From an uncultured Subdoligranulum sp. (GTDB lineage Bacteria > Bacillota > Clostridia > Oscillospirales > Ruminococcaceae): DNA of 59,150 nucleotides. Each line of letters begins with the position of its first letter. Position 1 is the first letter of the stretch. Both the position numbers and the translations under genes were made by a program. The stretch covers positions 1 to 59,150 of the forward strand of contig CALZZE010000016.1 of the NCBI GenBank assembly GCA_945830575.1. Direction: 5' to 3'. The notes under the pieces were generated by a model. It was not told the DNA's origin and ran no database searches. It was given only the letters and a program-made list of their open reading frames with translations. Below, piece after piece: positions 6,981 through 15,846 of this stretch.

Positions 6981-9545
6981 ATGAAACGGCTGGTGGTGGG
7001 CGTGCTGGCCCACGTGGACAGCGGCAAGACCACGCTGAGCGAGGCGATGCTGTACCGGGCGGGGGCGCTGCGGCGGCTGGGCCGGGTGGATCACAAGGAC
7101 ACCTTTTTGGACACCGACGCGCTGGAAAAAGCGCGTGGCATCACGATTTTTGCCAAGCAGGCGGTGCTGGAGCTGCCCGGCGCGGTGTTGACGCTGCTGG
7201 ACACACCGGGGCACGTGGATTTTTCCGCCGAGGCGGAGCGCACCCTGCAGGTGCTGGACTACGCGGTTCTGGTGATCTCCGGCACCGACGGGGTGCAGAG
7301 CCACACCGAAACGCTGTGGCGGCTTTTGCAGAAATATCGCGTACCTACCTTCATTTTTGTGAACAAGTGCGACCTGCCGGGGGCGGACCGGGCGGTGCGG
7401 CTGCGGGAATTGCAGGGGCGTTTCGGGGATGGCTGCGTGGATTTTTCCGCGCAAAGTCCCGACCCGGAGGCGCTGGCGCTGTGCAGCGAGCCGCTGATGG
7501 AGGAAACGCTGGCCGACGGTGCGCCTGAACCCGGCACCATCGTCACCGCCATTGCGCGGCGGCAGGTGTTCCCGGTGTATTTCGGCGCGGCGCTGCGTCT
7601 GGACGGGGTGGACGCGCTGCTGGAGGGATTGCAGCGCTGGACCCGGCAGCCCCGGGCAGGGGAAGAATTTGGCGCACGTGTGTTCAAAATCAGTCAGGAT
7701 GAGCAGGGTGCGCGGCTGACCCACCTGAAAATCACCGGCGGCGTGCTGCGCGTGAAAGACCCCCTGTGTGACGGTGAAAAGGCCGACCAGCTGCGGCTGT
7801 ACAGCGGCGCCAAATACCGGCTTGTGAGCGAGGCCGAACCCGGCACGGTGGTGGCGGTGACCGGCCCCACCCACACCCGCCCGGGACAGGGCCTTGGGGC
7901 GGCGGCGGACGGCGGTGCGCCGCTGCTGGAGCCGGTTTTGAACTACAAGGTGCTGCTGCCCGAGGGCGCCGACCCCCACGCTGCGCTGCGCGCCCTGCGC
8001 ACGCTGGAGGAGGAGGACCCCCAGCTGCATGTGGTGTGGCAGGCGGCTTTGGGGGAAATTCATGTGCAGCTGATGGGCGAGGTGCAGCTGGAAATTCTGC
8101 AAAGCCTGCTCAAAAGCCGGTTCGGGCTGAGCGCCGGCTTCGGCGAGGGCGGTATATTATATAAGGAAAGCATCACCGAACCGGTGGCGGGGGTGGGGCA
8201 TTACGAGCCGCTGCGCCACTATGCCGAGGTGCATCTGCGGCTGGAGCCTGCGCCCCGGGGCAGCGGCGTGCAGCTGGCGGCGGACTGCCCGCCGGACACG
8301 CTGGCGGAGAACTGGCAGCGGCTGATTCTGACCCACCTTGCGGAGCGCACCCATCCCGGCGTGCTGCTGGGCGCGCCGCTGACCGACGTGACCATCACGC
8401 TGACGGCGGGGCGGGCGCACCTGAAGCACACCGAGGGCGGGGATTTCCGGCAGGCCACCTACCGGGCGGTGCGGCAGGGGCTGCGCACGGCGGCGGCGCG
8501 GGGACAGGCCGTGCTGTTGGAGCCGTGGTACGATTTCCGGCTGACGCTGCCCGCCGACAACGTGGGCCGGGCCATGGCGGATGTGCAAAAGCTGAGCGGC
8601 AGCTTTGACACGCCGCTGACTGAGGGGGAAAACGCCGTACTGACGGGAAAAATTCCTGTTGCCACGGCGCGTGGCTACGCCCGGGAGGTGGCCGCCTACA
8701 CCCACGGGCTGGGCCGCTGGACGGTGCAGCCCGCCGGGTACGCCCCCTGCCACAACGCGGAAGAAGTGCTGGCCGCGGCGGGCTACGACGCGGACGCCGA
8801 CACCGAGAACCCCGCGGACTCGGTGTTTTGCAGCCATGGGGCTGGATATTTGGTGCATTGGGACGAGGTGCCCGCCAAGGCGCATCTGGCGGTGCGGGAC
8901 CCGTCCGCCCCGCAGTCCGAGGAGGAGGAACAGCCGGACGCCCGGCGCCGCCGTGCCGCCGCCTACCGGGGCACGCTGGCGGAGGACAAGGAGCTGCTGG
9001 AAATCTTTGAGCGCACCTACGGAAAAATAAAACGCAGAGATGACAAATCCCTGCGTCAGGCACTGCACACACGGCCGGAGCGCCCGGTGCAGCAGACCCC
9101 CTCCAAGGCGTTGACTGGGCCGGAGTACCTGCTGGTGGACGGCTACAACGTGATTTTTGCGTGGGAGGAGCTGAACCGCATCGCGCAGGAAAATCTGGAC
9201 GGGGCGCGCCGGCGGCTGATGGACATTTTGTGCAACTACGCCGGATACCGCCGCTGCGTGCCCATTCTGGTGTTTGACGCCTACCGGGTGAAGGGCGGCA
9301 GCCGGGAGGTGGAGCAGTACCACAATCTGCACATTGTGTACACCCGGGAGGCGGAGACCGCCGACATGTTCATCGAGCGGGCCACCCACCAGCTGGCCAG
9401 GGACCACCGCACCCGGGTGGTGAGCAGCGACGGCGCGGAGCAGCTCATCATTCTGGGCAACGGCGCGCTGCGGGTGTCGGCGCGGGCGTTTGCCGCCGAG
9501 GTGGCCGCCGTGGAGGCGGAAATTCGGGAATTTCTGGAGGAATAA
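6981..9545 (+). CDS. TetM-like ribosomal GTPase fused to a Rae1/YacP-type NYN nuclease
   Basis: This encodes 854 residues. Residues 1-660 form a translation-factor GTPase of the EF-G/TetM type: AHVDSGKTT (10-18), RGITI (52-56), DTPGH (74-78) and NKCD (128-131), followed by the EF-G-like domains. After an acidic linker (SEEEEQPDARRRR region) and a charged helix, a NYN/PIN-fold domain begins at YLLVDGYNVIF (716-726). Candidate acidic active-site residues are Asp720, Asp795 and Asp817. That domain resembles YacP/Rae1, which cleaves mRNA in the ribosomal A site. TetM proteins are about 640 residues and lack it. I chose the ATG at 6981 because of the purine-rich site before it. The fusion suggests GTP-driven entry to the A site followed by mRNA cleavage. 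True tetracycline resistance is not assured. Confidence 0.85.
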   Translation: MKRLVVGVLAHVDSGKTTLSEAMLYRAGALRRLGRVDHKDTFLDTDALEKARGITIFAKQAVLELPGAVLTLLDTPGHVDFSAEAERTLQVLDYAVLVISGTDGVQSHTETLWRLLQKYRVPTFIFVNKCDLPGADRAVRLRELQGRFGDGCVDFSAQSPDPEALALCSEPLMEETLADGAPEPGTIVTAIARRQVFPVYFGAALRLDGVDALLEGLQRWTRQPRAGEEFGARVFKISQDEQGARLTHLKITGGVLRVKDPLCDGEKADQLRLYSGAKYRLVSEAEPGTVVAVTGPTHTRPGQGLGAAADGGAPLLEPVLNYKVLLPEGADPHAALRALRTLEEEDPQLHVVWQAALGEIHVQLMGEVQLEILQSLLKSRFGLSAGFGEGGILYKESITEPVAGVGHYEPLRHYAEVHLRLEPAPRGSGVQLAADCPPDTLAENWQRLILTHLAERTHPGVLLGAPLTDVTITLTAGRAHLKHTEGGDFRQATYRAVRQGLRTAAARGQAVLLEPWYDFRLTLPADNVGRAMADVQKLSGSFDTPLTEGENAVLTGKIPVATARGYAREVAAYTHGLGRWTVQPAGYAPCHNAEEVLAAAGYDADADTENPADSVFCSHGAGYLVHWDEVPAKAHLAVRDPSAPQSEEEEQPDARRRRAAAYRGTLAEDKELLEIFERTYGKIKRRDDKSLRQALHTRPERPVQQTPSKALTGPEYLLVDGYNVIFAWEELNRIAQENLDGARRRLMDILCNYAGYRRCVPILVFDAYRVKGGSREVEQYHNLHIVYTREAETADMFIERATHQLARDHRTRVVSSDGAEQLIILGNGALRVSARAFAAEVAAVEAEIREFLEE

Positions 9546-9547
9546 GC

Positions 9548-10108
9548 ATGGAATGGTTGGATGTGGTGGATGCGCAGGGCCGCCCCACAGGCGAGCGGGT
9601 GAGCCGGGAGCAGGCTCACCGGGAAGGGGTGCGGCACCGCACCGCCCACGTGTGGATTTTGCGCAAAAAAGACGGAGAAACGCAGATTTTACTGCAAAAG
9701 CGCAGCGATGACAAGGACAGCCATCCCGGCTGCTACGACATCTCCAGCGCGGGGCACATCCCCGCCGGGCAGGAGTTCCTGCCCTCGGCGCTGCGGGAAT
9801 TGAAGGAGGAGCTGGGCGTGGAGGCCGCGCCGGAGCAGCTTATCTACTGCGGGCAGCGGCGGTTTCATTTTGAATCGGAATTCCACGGCAGACCGTTCAT
9901 TGACAACCAGGTGAGCAACGTCTACGCCCTGTGGCTTGACCGGGAGGCGCAGGACTTCACCTTGCAGGCCGAGGAAGTGAGCGAGGTGCGCTGGTTCGCC
10001 TTTGAGGACGCGGTGCGCGCCGTAGCGGAAAACCGCATCCCCCACTGCATTTATCCGGGGGAGCTGGAGCTGGTGCGGGCGGCTGTTCTTCTTTCGAGTC
10101 GGCTGTAG
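9548..10108 (+). CDS. Nudix hydrolase, isopentenyl-diphosphate isomerase-like
   Basis: This encodes 186 residues. The Nudix box covers residues 69-91 (GHIPAGQ...RELKEELGV). The usual first Glu reads Gln75, while Arg83-Glu84, Glu87 and Glu88 are kept. The N-terminus (VVDAQGRPTGERVSR) and the HPGCYDISSAGH stretch resemble type-1 IPP isomerase-like Nudix proteins. It starts two bases after the GTPase-nuclease stop, so the two are one operon. Its substrate could be a nucleotide diphosphate or a damaged metabolite. The TAG stop codon is part of the foot of a REP hairpin, so the C-terminus may have been set by that insertion. Confidence 0.8.
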   Translation: MEWLDVVDAQGRPTGERVSREQAHREGVRHRTAHVWILRKKDGETQILLQKRSDDKDSHPGCYDISSAGHIPAGQEFLPSALRELKEELGVEAAPEQLIYCGQRRFHFESEFHGRPFIDNQVSNVYALWLDREAQDFTLQAEEVSEVRWFAFEDAVRAVAENRIPHCIYPGELELVRAAVLLSSRL

Positions 10109-10188
10109 GGTGGGGTCTTGACCCCGTGTTGCAACGATGTTTCTTGTTTGGCAGCGTACTGCGGGGCGTCGAGGACGCCGCCCCCTAC
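10105..10188. repeat. Inverted pair of REP hairpins (BIME-like)
   Basis: A GTAGGG foot at 10105-10110 starts a GGGGTC/GACCCC hairpin. An inverted hairpin of a second subclass (GGGGCGTC/GACGCC core) ends in CCCTAC at 10183-10188. About 35 bp separate them. A head-to-head REP pair is the arrangement of bacterial interspersed mosaic elements. The Nudix stop codon lies in the first foot. Confidence 0.75.
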
Positions 10189-10223
10189 AAGTGGAAATGC
10201 AGGTTTTCCGGCAAGTTACGGCA

Positions 10224-10793
10224 TCACCCCCGTTTGAACTGTTCCAGCGCCGCCGACAGGTCGGCGGGGGTGTCCACATCGAACAATTCCCATGCGTCCA
10301 CCTCCAGCAGGCGCACCTTGTCCGGGTGGGCCGCTGCCACCGCGCTGCCGCCGCCCTGCTGCACCGCGGCCAGCTCGGCAAAGGCCCAGCGGGGAAACAC
10401 CACCGGCGCACCGGGCTGTCCCTCCGCGGCGGGACGCCAGATGGTCTCCGGCTGGCGGGCAAAGGCCGCTGCCAGCGCCGCCACCGTCTGCCGGGTGAGC
10501 AGCGGCTGGTCGCAGGGGCAAAACAGGCAGCCGTCCATCTCCGCCATCTCCGCAAGGCCCAGACGCATGGCGTCACTGCGGCGGGGCAGCGCGTGCAGAT
10601 GCACCTGTACGCCCCGGGCGCGGGCATACTCCGCCGCCGCCGCGCTGCGGGTGAGCAGCACCCGTTTGTCAAACAGGCCATCGGTGGCCTCTATGGCACG
10701 GGAAATCAGCGGCGAACCGTCAAAATTCGCCATCAGCTTGTCGGCGCCGAACCGCCGCCCGAGACCGCTTGCCATCAAAACGCATCCCAGCAT
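10224..10793 (-). CDS. mocA: MocA-like molybdenum cofactor cytidylyltransferase
   Basis: This encodes 189 residues of the MobA/MocA NTP-transferase fold: a nucleotide-binding start (LMASGLGRRFGADKLM, residues 6-21), the metal/substrate motif CPCDQPLL (about 92-99) and a C-terminal VDTPADLS. MocA adds CMP to molybdopterin for hydroxylases of the xanthine dehydrogenase family. It is divergent from xdhB across an 88-bp region with a palindrome, which fits co-regulation with the hydroxylase genes. MobA is less likely given the context. Confidence 0.8.
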   Translation of the reverse strand: MLGCVLMASGLGRRFGADKLMANFDGSPLISRAIEATDGLFDKRVLLTRSAAAAEYARARGVQVHLHALPRRSDAMRLGLAEMAEMDGCLFCPCDQPLLTRQTVAALAAAFARQPETIWRPAAEGQPGAPVVFPRWAFAELAAVQQGGGSAVAAAHPDKVRLLEVDAWELFDVDTPADLSAALEQFKRG

Positions 10794-10817
10794 TTTTTCT
10801 CACTCCTTTTTTCCTAA

Positions 10818-10850
10818 ATTGTAGCACAAACCTGCAAACTATGCTACAAT
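10818..10850. promoter_or_regulatory. Divergent promoter/operator between mocA and xdhB
   Basis: ATTGTAGCA (10818-10826) and TGCTACAAT (10842-10850) are a perfect inverted repeat with a 15-bp spacer. Each arm also supplies a -10-like TACAAT for one direction. I infer a shared operator and overlapping divergent promoters for the molybdenum hydroxylase module. Confidence 0.5.
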
Positions 10851-10881
10851 AAAAGAAGAACTCAAAAAAGGGGAGCTGCTC

Positions 10882-11670
10882 ATGCTTCAATTTCAAAATT
10901 ACGTCCGGGCGCAAAGTCTGGAACAGGCGTACACCCTCAACCAGAACCGGCGTGCCCGGGTGCTGGGCGGTATGCTGTGGCTGCGCACCGAGGGCGGCAC
11001 GGCGGGCACCGCCATCGACCTGTCCGCCCTTGGGCTGGATACCATTGAGCGCACCGGCGAGGGCTGGGCCATCGGCGCGATGGTGTCCCTGCGCACGCTG
11101 GAGCGCCACCCCGAACTGAACGCCATGACCGGCGGGGCCTTTGCCAAAGCGCTGGCTCCCATTGTGGGGGTGCAGTTCCGCAATCTTGCCACCGTGGGCG
11201 GCAGCGTGTGGGGACGGTTTGGATTTTCTGACGTATTGACGCTGCTTTTAGCTCTGGACGCCGAGGTGGAGCTGTACCATGCGGGCCGGATACCGCTGGC
11301 GCAGTTTGCGGAGCTTGCCCCCGACCGGGACATTCTGGTGCGGGTGCTGGTGCCGGACGCCCCCGTAAAGCTGGACTATCAGGCGGCGCGCATCGCCCGC
11401 ACCGACCTGCCGCTGCTCACCTGTGCCGCCGCGCTGCCGCAGGACGCGCCGCCCCGGCTCATCATCGGGGCGCGGCCCATGCGAGCCATGCCGGTGGCCG
11501 ACGCACAGGGCATTTTGTCTGCCGGGCTGACCCCCGAGGCCATCCGCGCCTTTGCGGACTACGCCGCCGGGGCGGTGCCCACCGGCACCAACAGCCGGGG
11601 CAGCGCCGAATACCGCACCCATCTTGTGAAGGTGCTGACCACTCGCGCACTGGGAGGGCTGATCCAATGA
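10882..11670 (+). CDS. xdhB: Molybdenum hydroxylase FAD-binding subunit
   Basis: This encodes 262 residues of the CO dehydrogenase/xanthine dehydrogenase FAD-binding subunit family. The flavin-binding region is seen at LATVGGSVWGRFGFSDVLT (about residues 98-116), and the C-terminal lobe (ARIARTDLPLLTCAAAL) is typical. It would pass electrons between the iron-sulfur subunit and NAD or another acceptor. GGGGAG precedes the ATG. Its stop overlaps the start of the iron-sulfur subunit by 4 bp, so this is a coupled operon. Confidence 0.88.
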   Translation: MLQFQNYVRAQSLEQAYTLNQNRRARVLGGMLWLRTEGGTAGTAIDLSALGLDTIERTGEGWAIGAMVSLRTLERHPELNAMTGGAFAKALAPIVGVQFRNLATVGGSVWGRFGFSDVLTLLLALDAEVELYHAGRIPLAQFAELAPDRDILVRVLVPDAPVKLDYQAARIARTDLPLLTCAAALPQDAPPRLIIGARPMRAMPVADAQGILSAGLTPEAIRAFADYAAGAVPTGTNSRGSAEYRTHLVKVLTTRALGGLIQ

Positions 11671-12131
11671 CCATTACCATTCAACTCAACGGCCGCCCGG
11701 TGACGGCGGAGGTTTCCCCCGACACCCTGCTGCTGGATTTTGTGCGCGCCCACGGCTGCGCCAGCGTGAAATGCGGCTGCGAGACGGCGGGCTGCGGGCT
11801 TTGTACGGTATTTTTGGACGATGTACCGGTGCTTTCCTGCTCGGTGCTGGCGGCGCGGGCGGACGGCCATTCCGTCACCACGCTGGAGGGCTTACAGGAC
11901 GAGGCCGCCGAATTTGTGGGGTTCATCGCTGACCAGGGCGCGGACCAGTGCGGCTTCTGCAATCCGGGCTTTGTGATGAACACCATCGCCCTGCTGCGGG
12001 ACAACCCCGACCCCACCGATGAGGAAATCCGAAGCTATCTTGCGGGCAATCTGTGCCGCTGCTCCGGGTACGAGGGGCAGCTGCGGGGCATCCGCAGCTT
12101 TTTGAACAGCCGGAAGGAGGGCGCACAATGA
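11667..12131 (+). CDS. xdhC: Molybdenum hydroxylase [2Fe-2S] subunit
   Basis: This encodes 154 residues. The N-terminal plant-ferredoxin-like domain has the cysteine cluster CGCETAGCGLC (about residues 34-44) with a fourth Cys near 60. The C-terminal helical domain has QCGFCNPG (about 95-102) and NLCRCSGYEG, which bind the second [2Fe-2S]. The length is normal for the family. Start and stop both overlap neighbouring subunit genes by 4 bp. Confidence 0.92.
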   Translation: MTITIQLNGRPVTAEVSPDTLLLDFVRAHGCASVKCGCETAGCGLCTVFLDDVPVLSCSVLAARADGHSVTTLEGLQDEAAEFVGFIADQGADQCGFCNPGFVMNTIALLRDNPDPTDEEIRSYLAGNLCRCSGYEGQLRGIRSFLNSRKEGAQ

Positions 12132-14416
12132 GCGGCAAAAGCTATCGCGTGGTGGGCCATTCCCTGCGCAAAAAGGACGCCATGTCGCTGCTTTTGGGAA
12201 AACCCGTCTATCTGGACGACGTGGCCCCCAAGGGCGCGCTGGTGGTGAAGCTGCTGCGCAGCCCCCATCCCCACGCCCTCATCGAGACCATCGACACCAC
12301 AAACGCGCTGAAGGTTCCCGGCGTGGCGGCGGTGTATACCTATAAAGATGTACCCAAGACCCGGTTTGCCATCGCCGGACAGACCTACCCGGAGCCGTCC
12401 CCCTACGACCGGCTGATTTTAGACCGGCACCTGCGCTTTGCGGGCGACCCGGTTGCCATCATCGCCGCCGAGACCGACGCGGCCGCCGCGCGGGCGATGA
12501 AACTCATCAAAGTAACGTACAAAATTCTGCCCGCCGTGCTGGATCCCCACACCGCCAAGGACAACCCGGTGCTGGTGCACCCGGAGGAGGACTGGTTCCC
12601 GCCCTGCAACGTGGGCGGCGACAACAGGCGCAATCTGGTGGCCAGCGAGGTGGGCGGCGACGGCGACGTGGAGGCGGTGCTGGCGGACTGTGACATCGTG
12701 CTGGACCGCACCTACCACACCCCCGCCTGCAATCAGGCCATGATGGAGACCTTCCGCACCTACACCGCGCTGGACGGCTACGGCCGGCTGCGGGTGCTGT
12801 CCAGCACCCAGATCGTGTTCCATGCGCGGCGCATCCTGTCCCGGGCACTGGGCATCCCCAAAAGCCGCATCCGGGTGGAAAAACCGCGTATTGGCGGCGG
12901 TTTTGGCGCCAAGCAGACCGCCGTCTGCGAGGTGTACCCCGCCTTTGTCACCCTCATGACCGGCCGCCCCGCCAAGCTCATTTACACCCGGGAGGAGAGC
13001 CAGATCGCAGGCTCGCCCCGGCATGAGATGGAGGTGCATCTGCGGTTGGGCGCCAACCGGGACGGCCACATCCGGGCGCTGGACGTGTTCACCCTGTCCA
13101 ACACCGGCGCCTACGGCGAGCACGGCCCCACCACGGTGGGCCTGTCAGGCCACAAGTCCATTCCGCTGTACACCGGCGGGCTGGAGGCGTTCCGGTTCGG
13201 CTTTGATGTGGTGTACACCAACTTACAGCCCGCCGGGGCTTACCGGGGCTACGGCGCGACACAGGGCATTTTTGCGGTGGAGAGCGCCGTCAACGAGCTG
13301 GCCGAGACCCTTGGCATGGACCCCACCGCCATCCGGGAACAGAACATGGTGCGGGAGGGGATGCGGATGCCCGCCTACTACGGCGAGCCCAACAACGCCT
13401 GCGCACTGGACCGCTGCATGGCCCGCTGCAAGGAACTTTTTGACTGGGAGCACCGCTACCCCGTGCGGGACATGGGGGACGGCAGGGTGCGCGCCGCCGG
13501 CGTGGCGATGGCGATGCAGGGTTCCTGCATTTCCAACGTGGACGTTGGCTCCGCCACCATCAAGCTGAACGAGGACGGCGGGTACAACCTGCTCATCGGC
13601 GCGGCAGACATGGGCACCGGCTGCGACACCATTCTGGCCCAGATGGCCGCTGAATGTATGGACTGCCCGGTGGAGGATGTGGCCGTGTTCGGCGCGGACA
13701 CCGACGCCTCCCCCTACGATTCCGGCTCCTACGCCTCCTCCACCACCTACGTCACCGGCAAGGCGGTGGAGCTGGCCTGTGCCCAGCTGAAACAAAAGCT
13801 GTGCGCACTGGCCGCCCAAAAGCTGGGCGTGGCGGAATCCGGCGTGGAATTTACCCCCAGCGGCGTGGTGTGTCCGGCGGATGGCCGGGTGCTGACGCTG
13901 TCCGATTTGGCCTACGCCGCCCAGTGCGGCAGCCAGACCGCGCTGGAGGCCACCGTGAGCCATTCCTCCCCGGTATCGCCGCCGCCCTTCATGGTGGGCA
14001 TGGCGGAGGTGGAGGTGGACACCCTCACCGGCGAGGTGCGGGTGCTGGACTACAAGGCGGTGGTGGACTGCGGCCAGCCCATCAACCCGGCGCTGGCCCG
14101 CACCCAGGCCGAGGGCGGCATCGTGCAGGGCATCGGCATGGCGCTGATGGAAAACGTCACCTACGACCGCCATGGCAAGCCGGTGGAGCGCAGCTTTTTG
14201 CAGTACCGCCTGCCCACCCGGCTGGATATGGGCCATTTGCAGGTGGAATTTGAGCAGAGCAACGAGCCCACCGGGCCGTTCGGGGCGAAATCCATTGGCG
14301 AAATCGTCATCAACACGCCGTCCCCGGCCATCGCCCACGCCATCTACCGGGCCACCGGGGTGTGGCACCGCAGCCTGCCCATCACGCCGGAAAAAATCGC
14401 AATGGGAAAACAATAA
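12128..14416 (+). CDS. xdhA: Molybdenum hydroxylase catalytic subunit (xanthine dehydrogenase type)
   Basis: This encodes 762 residues, the usual size of the molybdopterin subunit. Signatures include IGGGFGAKQ (about 257), AYRGYGATQ (about 371) and GPFGAKSIGEI near the C-terminus, around the cofactor and catalytic Glu. The ATG at 12128 overlaps the previous stop. The downstream yqeB and yqeC genes are hallmarks of selenium-dependent molybdenum hydroxylases, so the metal may carry a labile selenium ligand. Substrate is likely a purine or other N-heterocycle but cannot be fixed from sequence. Confidence 0.9.
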   Translation: MSGKSYRVVGHSLRKKDAMSLLLGKPVYLDDVAPKGALVVKLLRSPHPHALIETIDTTNALKVPGVAAVYTYKDVPKTRFAIAGQTYPEPSPYDRLILDRHLRFAGDPVAIIAAETDAAAARAMKLIKVTYKILPAVLDPHTAKDNPVLVHPEEDWFPPCNVGGDNRRNLVASEVGGDGDVEAVLADCDIVLDRTYHTPACNQAMMETFRTYTALDGYGRLRVLSSTQIVFHARRILSRALGIPKSRIRVEKPRIGGGFGAKQTAVCEVYPAFVTLMTGRPAKLIYTREESQIAGSPRHEMEVHLRLGANRDGHIRALDVFTLSNTGAYGEHGPTTVGLSGHKSIPLYTGGLEAFRFGFDVVYTNLQPAGAYRGYGATQGIFAVESAVNELAETLGMDPTAIREQNMVREGMRMPAYYGEPNNACALDRCMARCKELFDWEHRYPVRDMGDGRVRAAGVAMAMQGSCISNVDVGSATIKLNEDGGYNLLIGAADMGTGCDTILAQMAAECMDCPVEDVAVFGADTDASPYDSGSYASSTTYVTGKAVELACAQLKQKLCALAAQKLGVAESGVEFTPSGVVCPADGRVLTLSDLAYAAQCGSQTALEATVSHSSPVSPPPFMVGMAEVEVDTLTGEVRVLDYKAVVDCGQPINPALARTQAEGGIVQGIGMALMENVTYDRHGKPVERSFLQYRLPTRLDMGHLQVEFEQSNEPTGPFGAKSIGEIVINTPSPAIAHAIYRATGVWHRSLPITPEKIAMGKQ

Positions 14417-14433
14417 AATCTGGGGTGTTGCCT

Positions 14434-15246
14434 ATGCTGAAACATCTGATCATCGTGCGGGGCGGCGGGGATTTGGCCACCGGCACCATCAGCCGCCTGC
14501 ACAACTGCGGGTTTCCTGTGCTGGTGCTGGAATGTGCCCGTCCCACCGCCATCCGGCGCACCGTCGCCTTCAGCGAGGCTGTGTTCACCGGCTGCCAGAC
14601 CGTGGAGGGCCTGACCTGCTGGAAGGCGGAAACTTTACAACAGGCCGTTGCTTTTTTGCGCAACGGCAAGCTGCCGCTGGTGGTGGACGAGAGCGGGGAG
14701 AGCATCGCCGCGCTGCGTCCCATGGCGGTGGTGGACGCCATTTTGGCCAAGAAAAATCTGGGCACCCACCGGGGGATGGCCCCCATCACGGTGGGCCTTG
14801 GCCCCGGGTTCACCGCCGGGTCGGATGTGGACGCGGTGGTGGAGACCATGCGCGGGCATGACCTTGGCCGGGTGCTGTATCAGGGGCAGGCGGCCCCCAA
14901 CACCGGGGTGCCTGGCGTCATTGCGGGCCACGGGGCGGACCGGGTCATCCACAGCCCCGCCACGGGTCAGTTGCAGGCGCTGCGCCACATCGGGGACTGC
15001 GTGCAGGAGGGGGAGACCATCGCCTTTGTGGGGGACGCCCCGGTGAACGCCGCCCTGACCGGACTGCTGCGCGGCCTGATACGGGACGGCGCGCCCGTGA
15101 CGCAGGGCATGAAAATTGCCGACATTGACCCCCGCATTGGGGAAAAGAAAAACTGCACCACCATCTCGGACAAGGCCCGCTGCATTGCGGGCGGCGTGAC
15201 CGAGGCGGTGTTGCACCTGCACGCCGCCAAGGGGCTGTCATGGTGA
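14434..15246 (+). CDS. yqeB: Selenium-dependent molybdenum hydroxylase system protein YqeB (EF2563 family)
   Basis: This encodes 270 residues, beginning with a glycine-rich nucleotide-binding-like motif (IIVRGGGDLATGTISRL), then VLECARPTAIRRTVAFSEAV and PITVGLGPGF, which are typical of the EF2563/YqeB family. The family occurs almost only next to molybdenum hydroxylases that need selenium and is thought to help make or insert the labile selenium ligand. The start at 14434 was chosen from homologous N-termini. The stop overlaps yqeC by 7 bp. Confidence 0.85.
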   Translation: MLKHLIIVRGGGDLATGTISRLHNCGFPVLVLECARPTAIRRTVAFSEAVFTGCQTVEGLTCWKAETLQQAVAFLRNGKLPLVVDESGESIAALRPMAVVDAILAKKNLGTHRGMAPITVGLGPGFTAGSDVDAVVETMRGHDLGRVLYQGQAAPNTGVPGVIAGHGADRVIHSPATGQLQALRHIGDCVQEGETIAFVGDAPVNAALTGLLRGLIRDGAPVTQGMKIADIDPRIGEKKNCTTISDKARCIAGGVTEAVLHLHAAKGLSW

Positions 15247-15845
15247 CAGCGGTGGTGGGTGCGGGCGGAAAAACCACGCTGATACGGGAGCTTTCTGCCC
15301 GCTACCGGGCGCAGGGAAAACGGGTGCTGGTGACCACCTCCACCCACATGTTCCGGGAGCCTTACACGCTGGTGGACGCACAGGCGGCACAGATCGTGGC
15401 CGCACTGCAAACGGAAGGCTTTGCCATGGCGGGCAGCGCGGCGGCCGGGGGCAAAATCGGCCCACTGCCCCCCGACCGGTACGCCGCCGCCTGCGCCGCC
15501 GCCGACGAGGTGCTGGTGGAGGCGGACGGGGCCAGAGGGCACCTTGTCAAGCTGCCCCGCGCCGGGGAACCTGTGATTTTTGACAACGTGACCGACATTG
15601 TGCTGGTCATCAATCTGAAAGCGGAGGGCCTGCCGCTGTGCGAGGCCGCCCACCACCCGGAACAGGTGGCCGCCGCGCTGGGCGTGGCGCAGGACGCGCC
15701 GCTGACCCCGGCGCTGCTGGGGCGGCTGGCGGCGCTGTACCGGGTGCATCTGCGCAGCCACTGGCCGGACAAACGGCTGCGGCTGCATCTGAATTACCGG
15801 CCGGGCCAACAGGCGTTGGCTGCGGCCCTGATGGGAGGACACTGA
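15240..15845 (+). CDS. yqeC: Putative selenium cofactor biosynthesis protein YqeC
   Basis: This encodes 201 residues with a P-loop-like start (VVGAGGKTTLIREL, residues 5-18), TTSTHMF and VLVEADGARG, matching the YqeC family. It is found with YqeB in selenium-dependent molybdenum hydroxylase loci and probably uses ATP in building the selenium-containing cofactor. It overlaps yqeB and is followed one base later by a membrane-protein gene. Confidence 0.85.
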   Translation: MVTAVVGAGGKTTLIRELSARYRAQGKRVLVTTSTHMFREPYTLVDAQAAQIVAALQTEGFAMAGSAAAGGKIGPLPPDRYAAACAAADEVLVEADGARGHLVKLPRAGEPVIFDNVTDIVLVINLKAEGLPLCEAAHHPEQVAAALGVAQDAPLTPALLGRLAALYRVHLRSHWPDKRLRLHLNYRPGQQALAAALMGGH

Positions 15846-15846
15846 G

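Noticed and set aside
6981-9545. Calling this gene a tetracycline-resistance determinant
   Set aside because: The GTPase resembles TetM, but the C-terminal nuclease fusion and chromosomal setting without mobility genes make resistance an unsupported claim.
12419-13123. Long antisense frames opposite xdhA, gyrA, gyrB, mnmG and the TetM-like gene
   Set aside because: Third-position GC bias keeps antisense frames open; all real domains are on the other strand.
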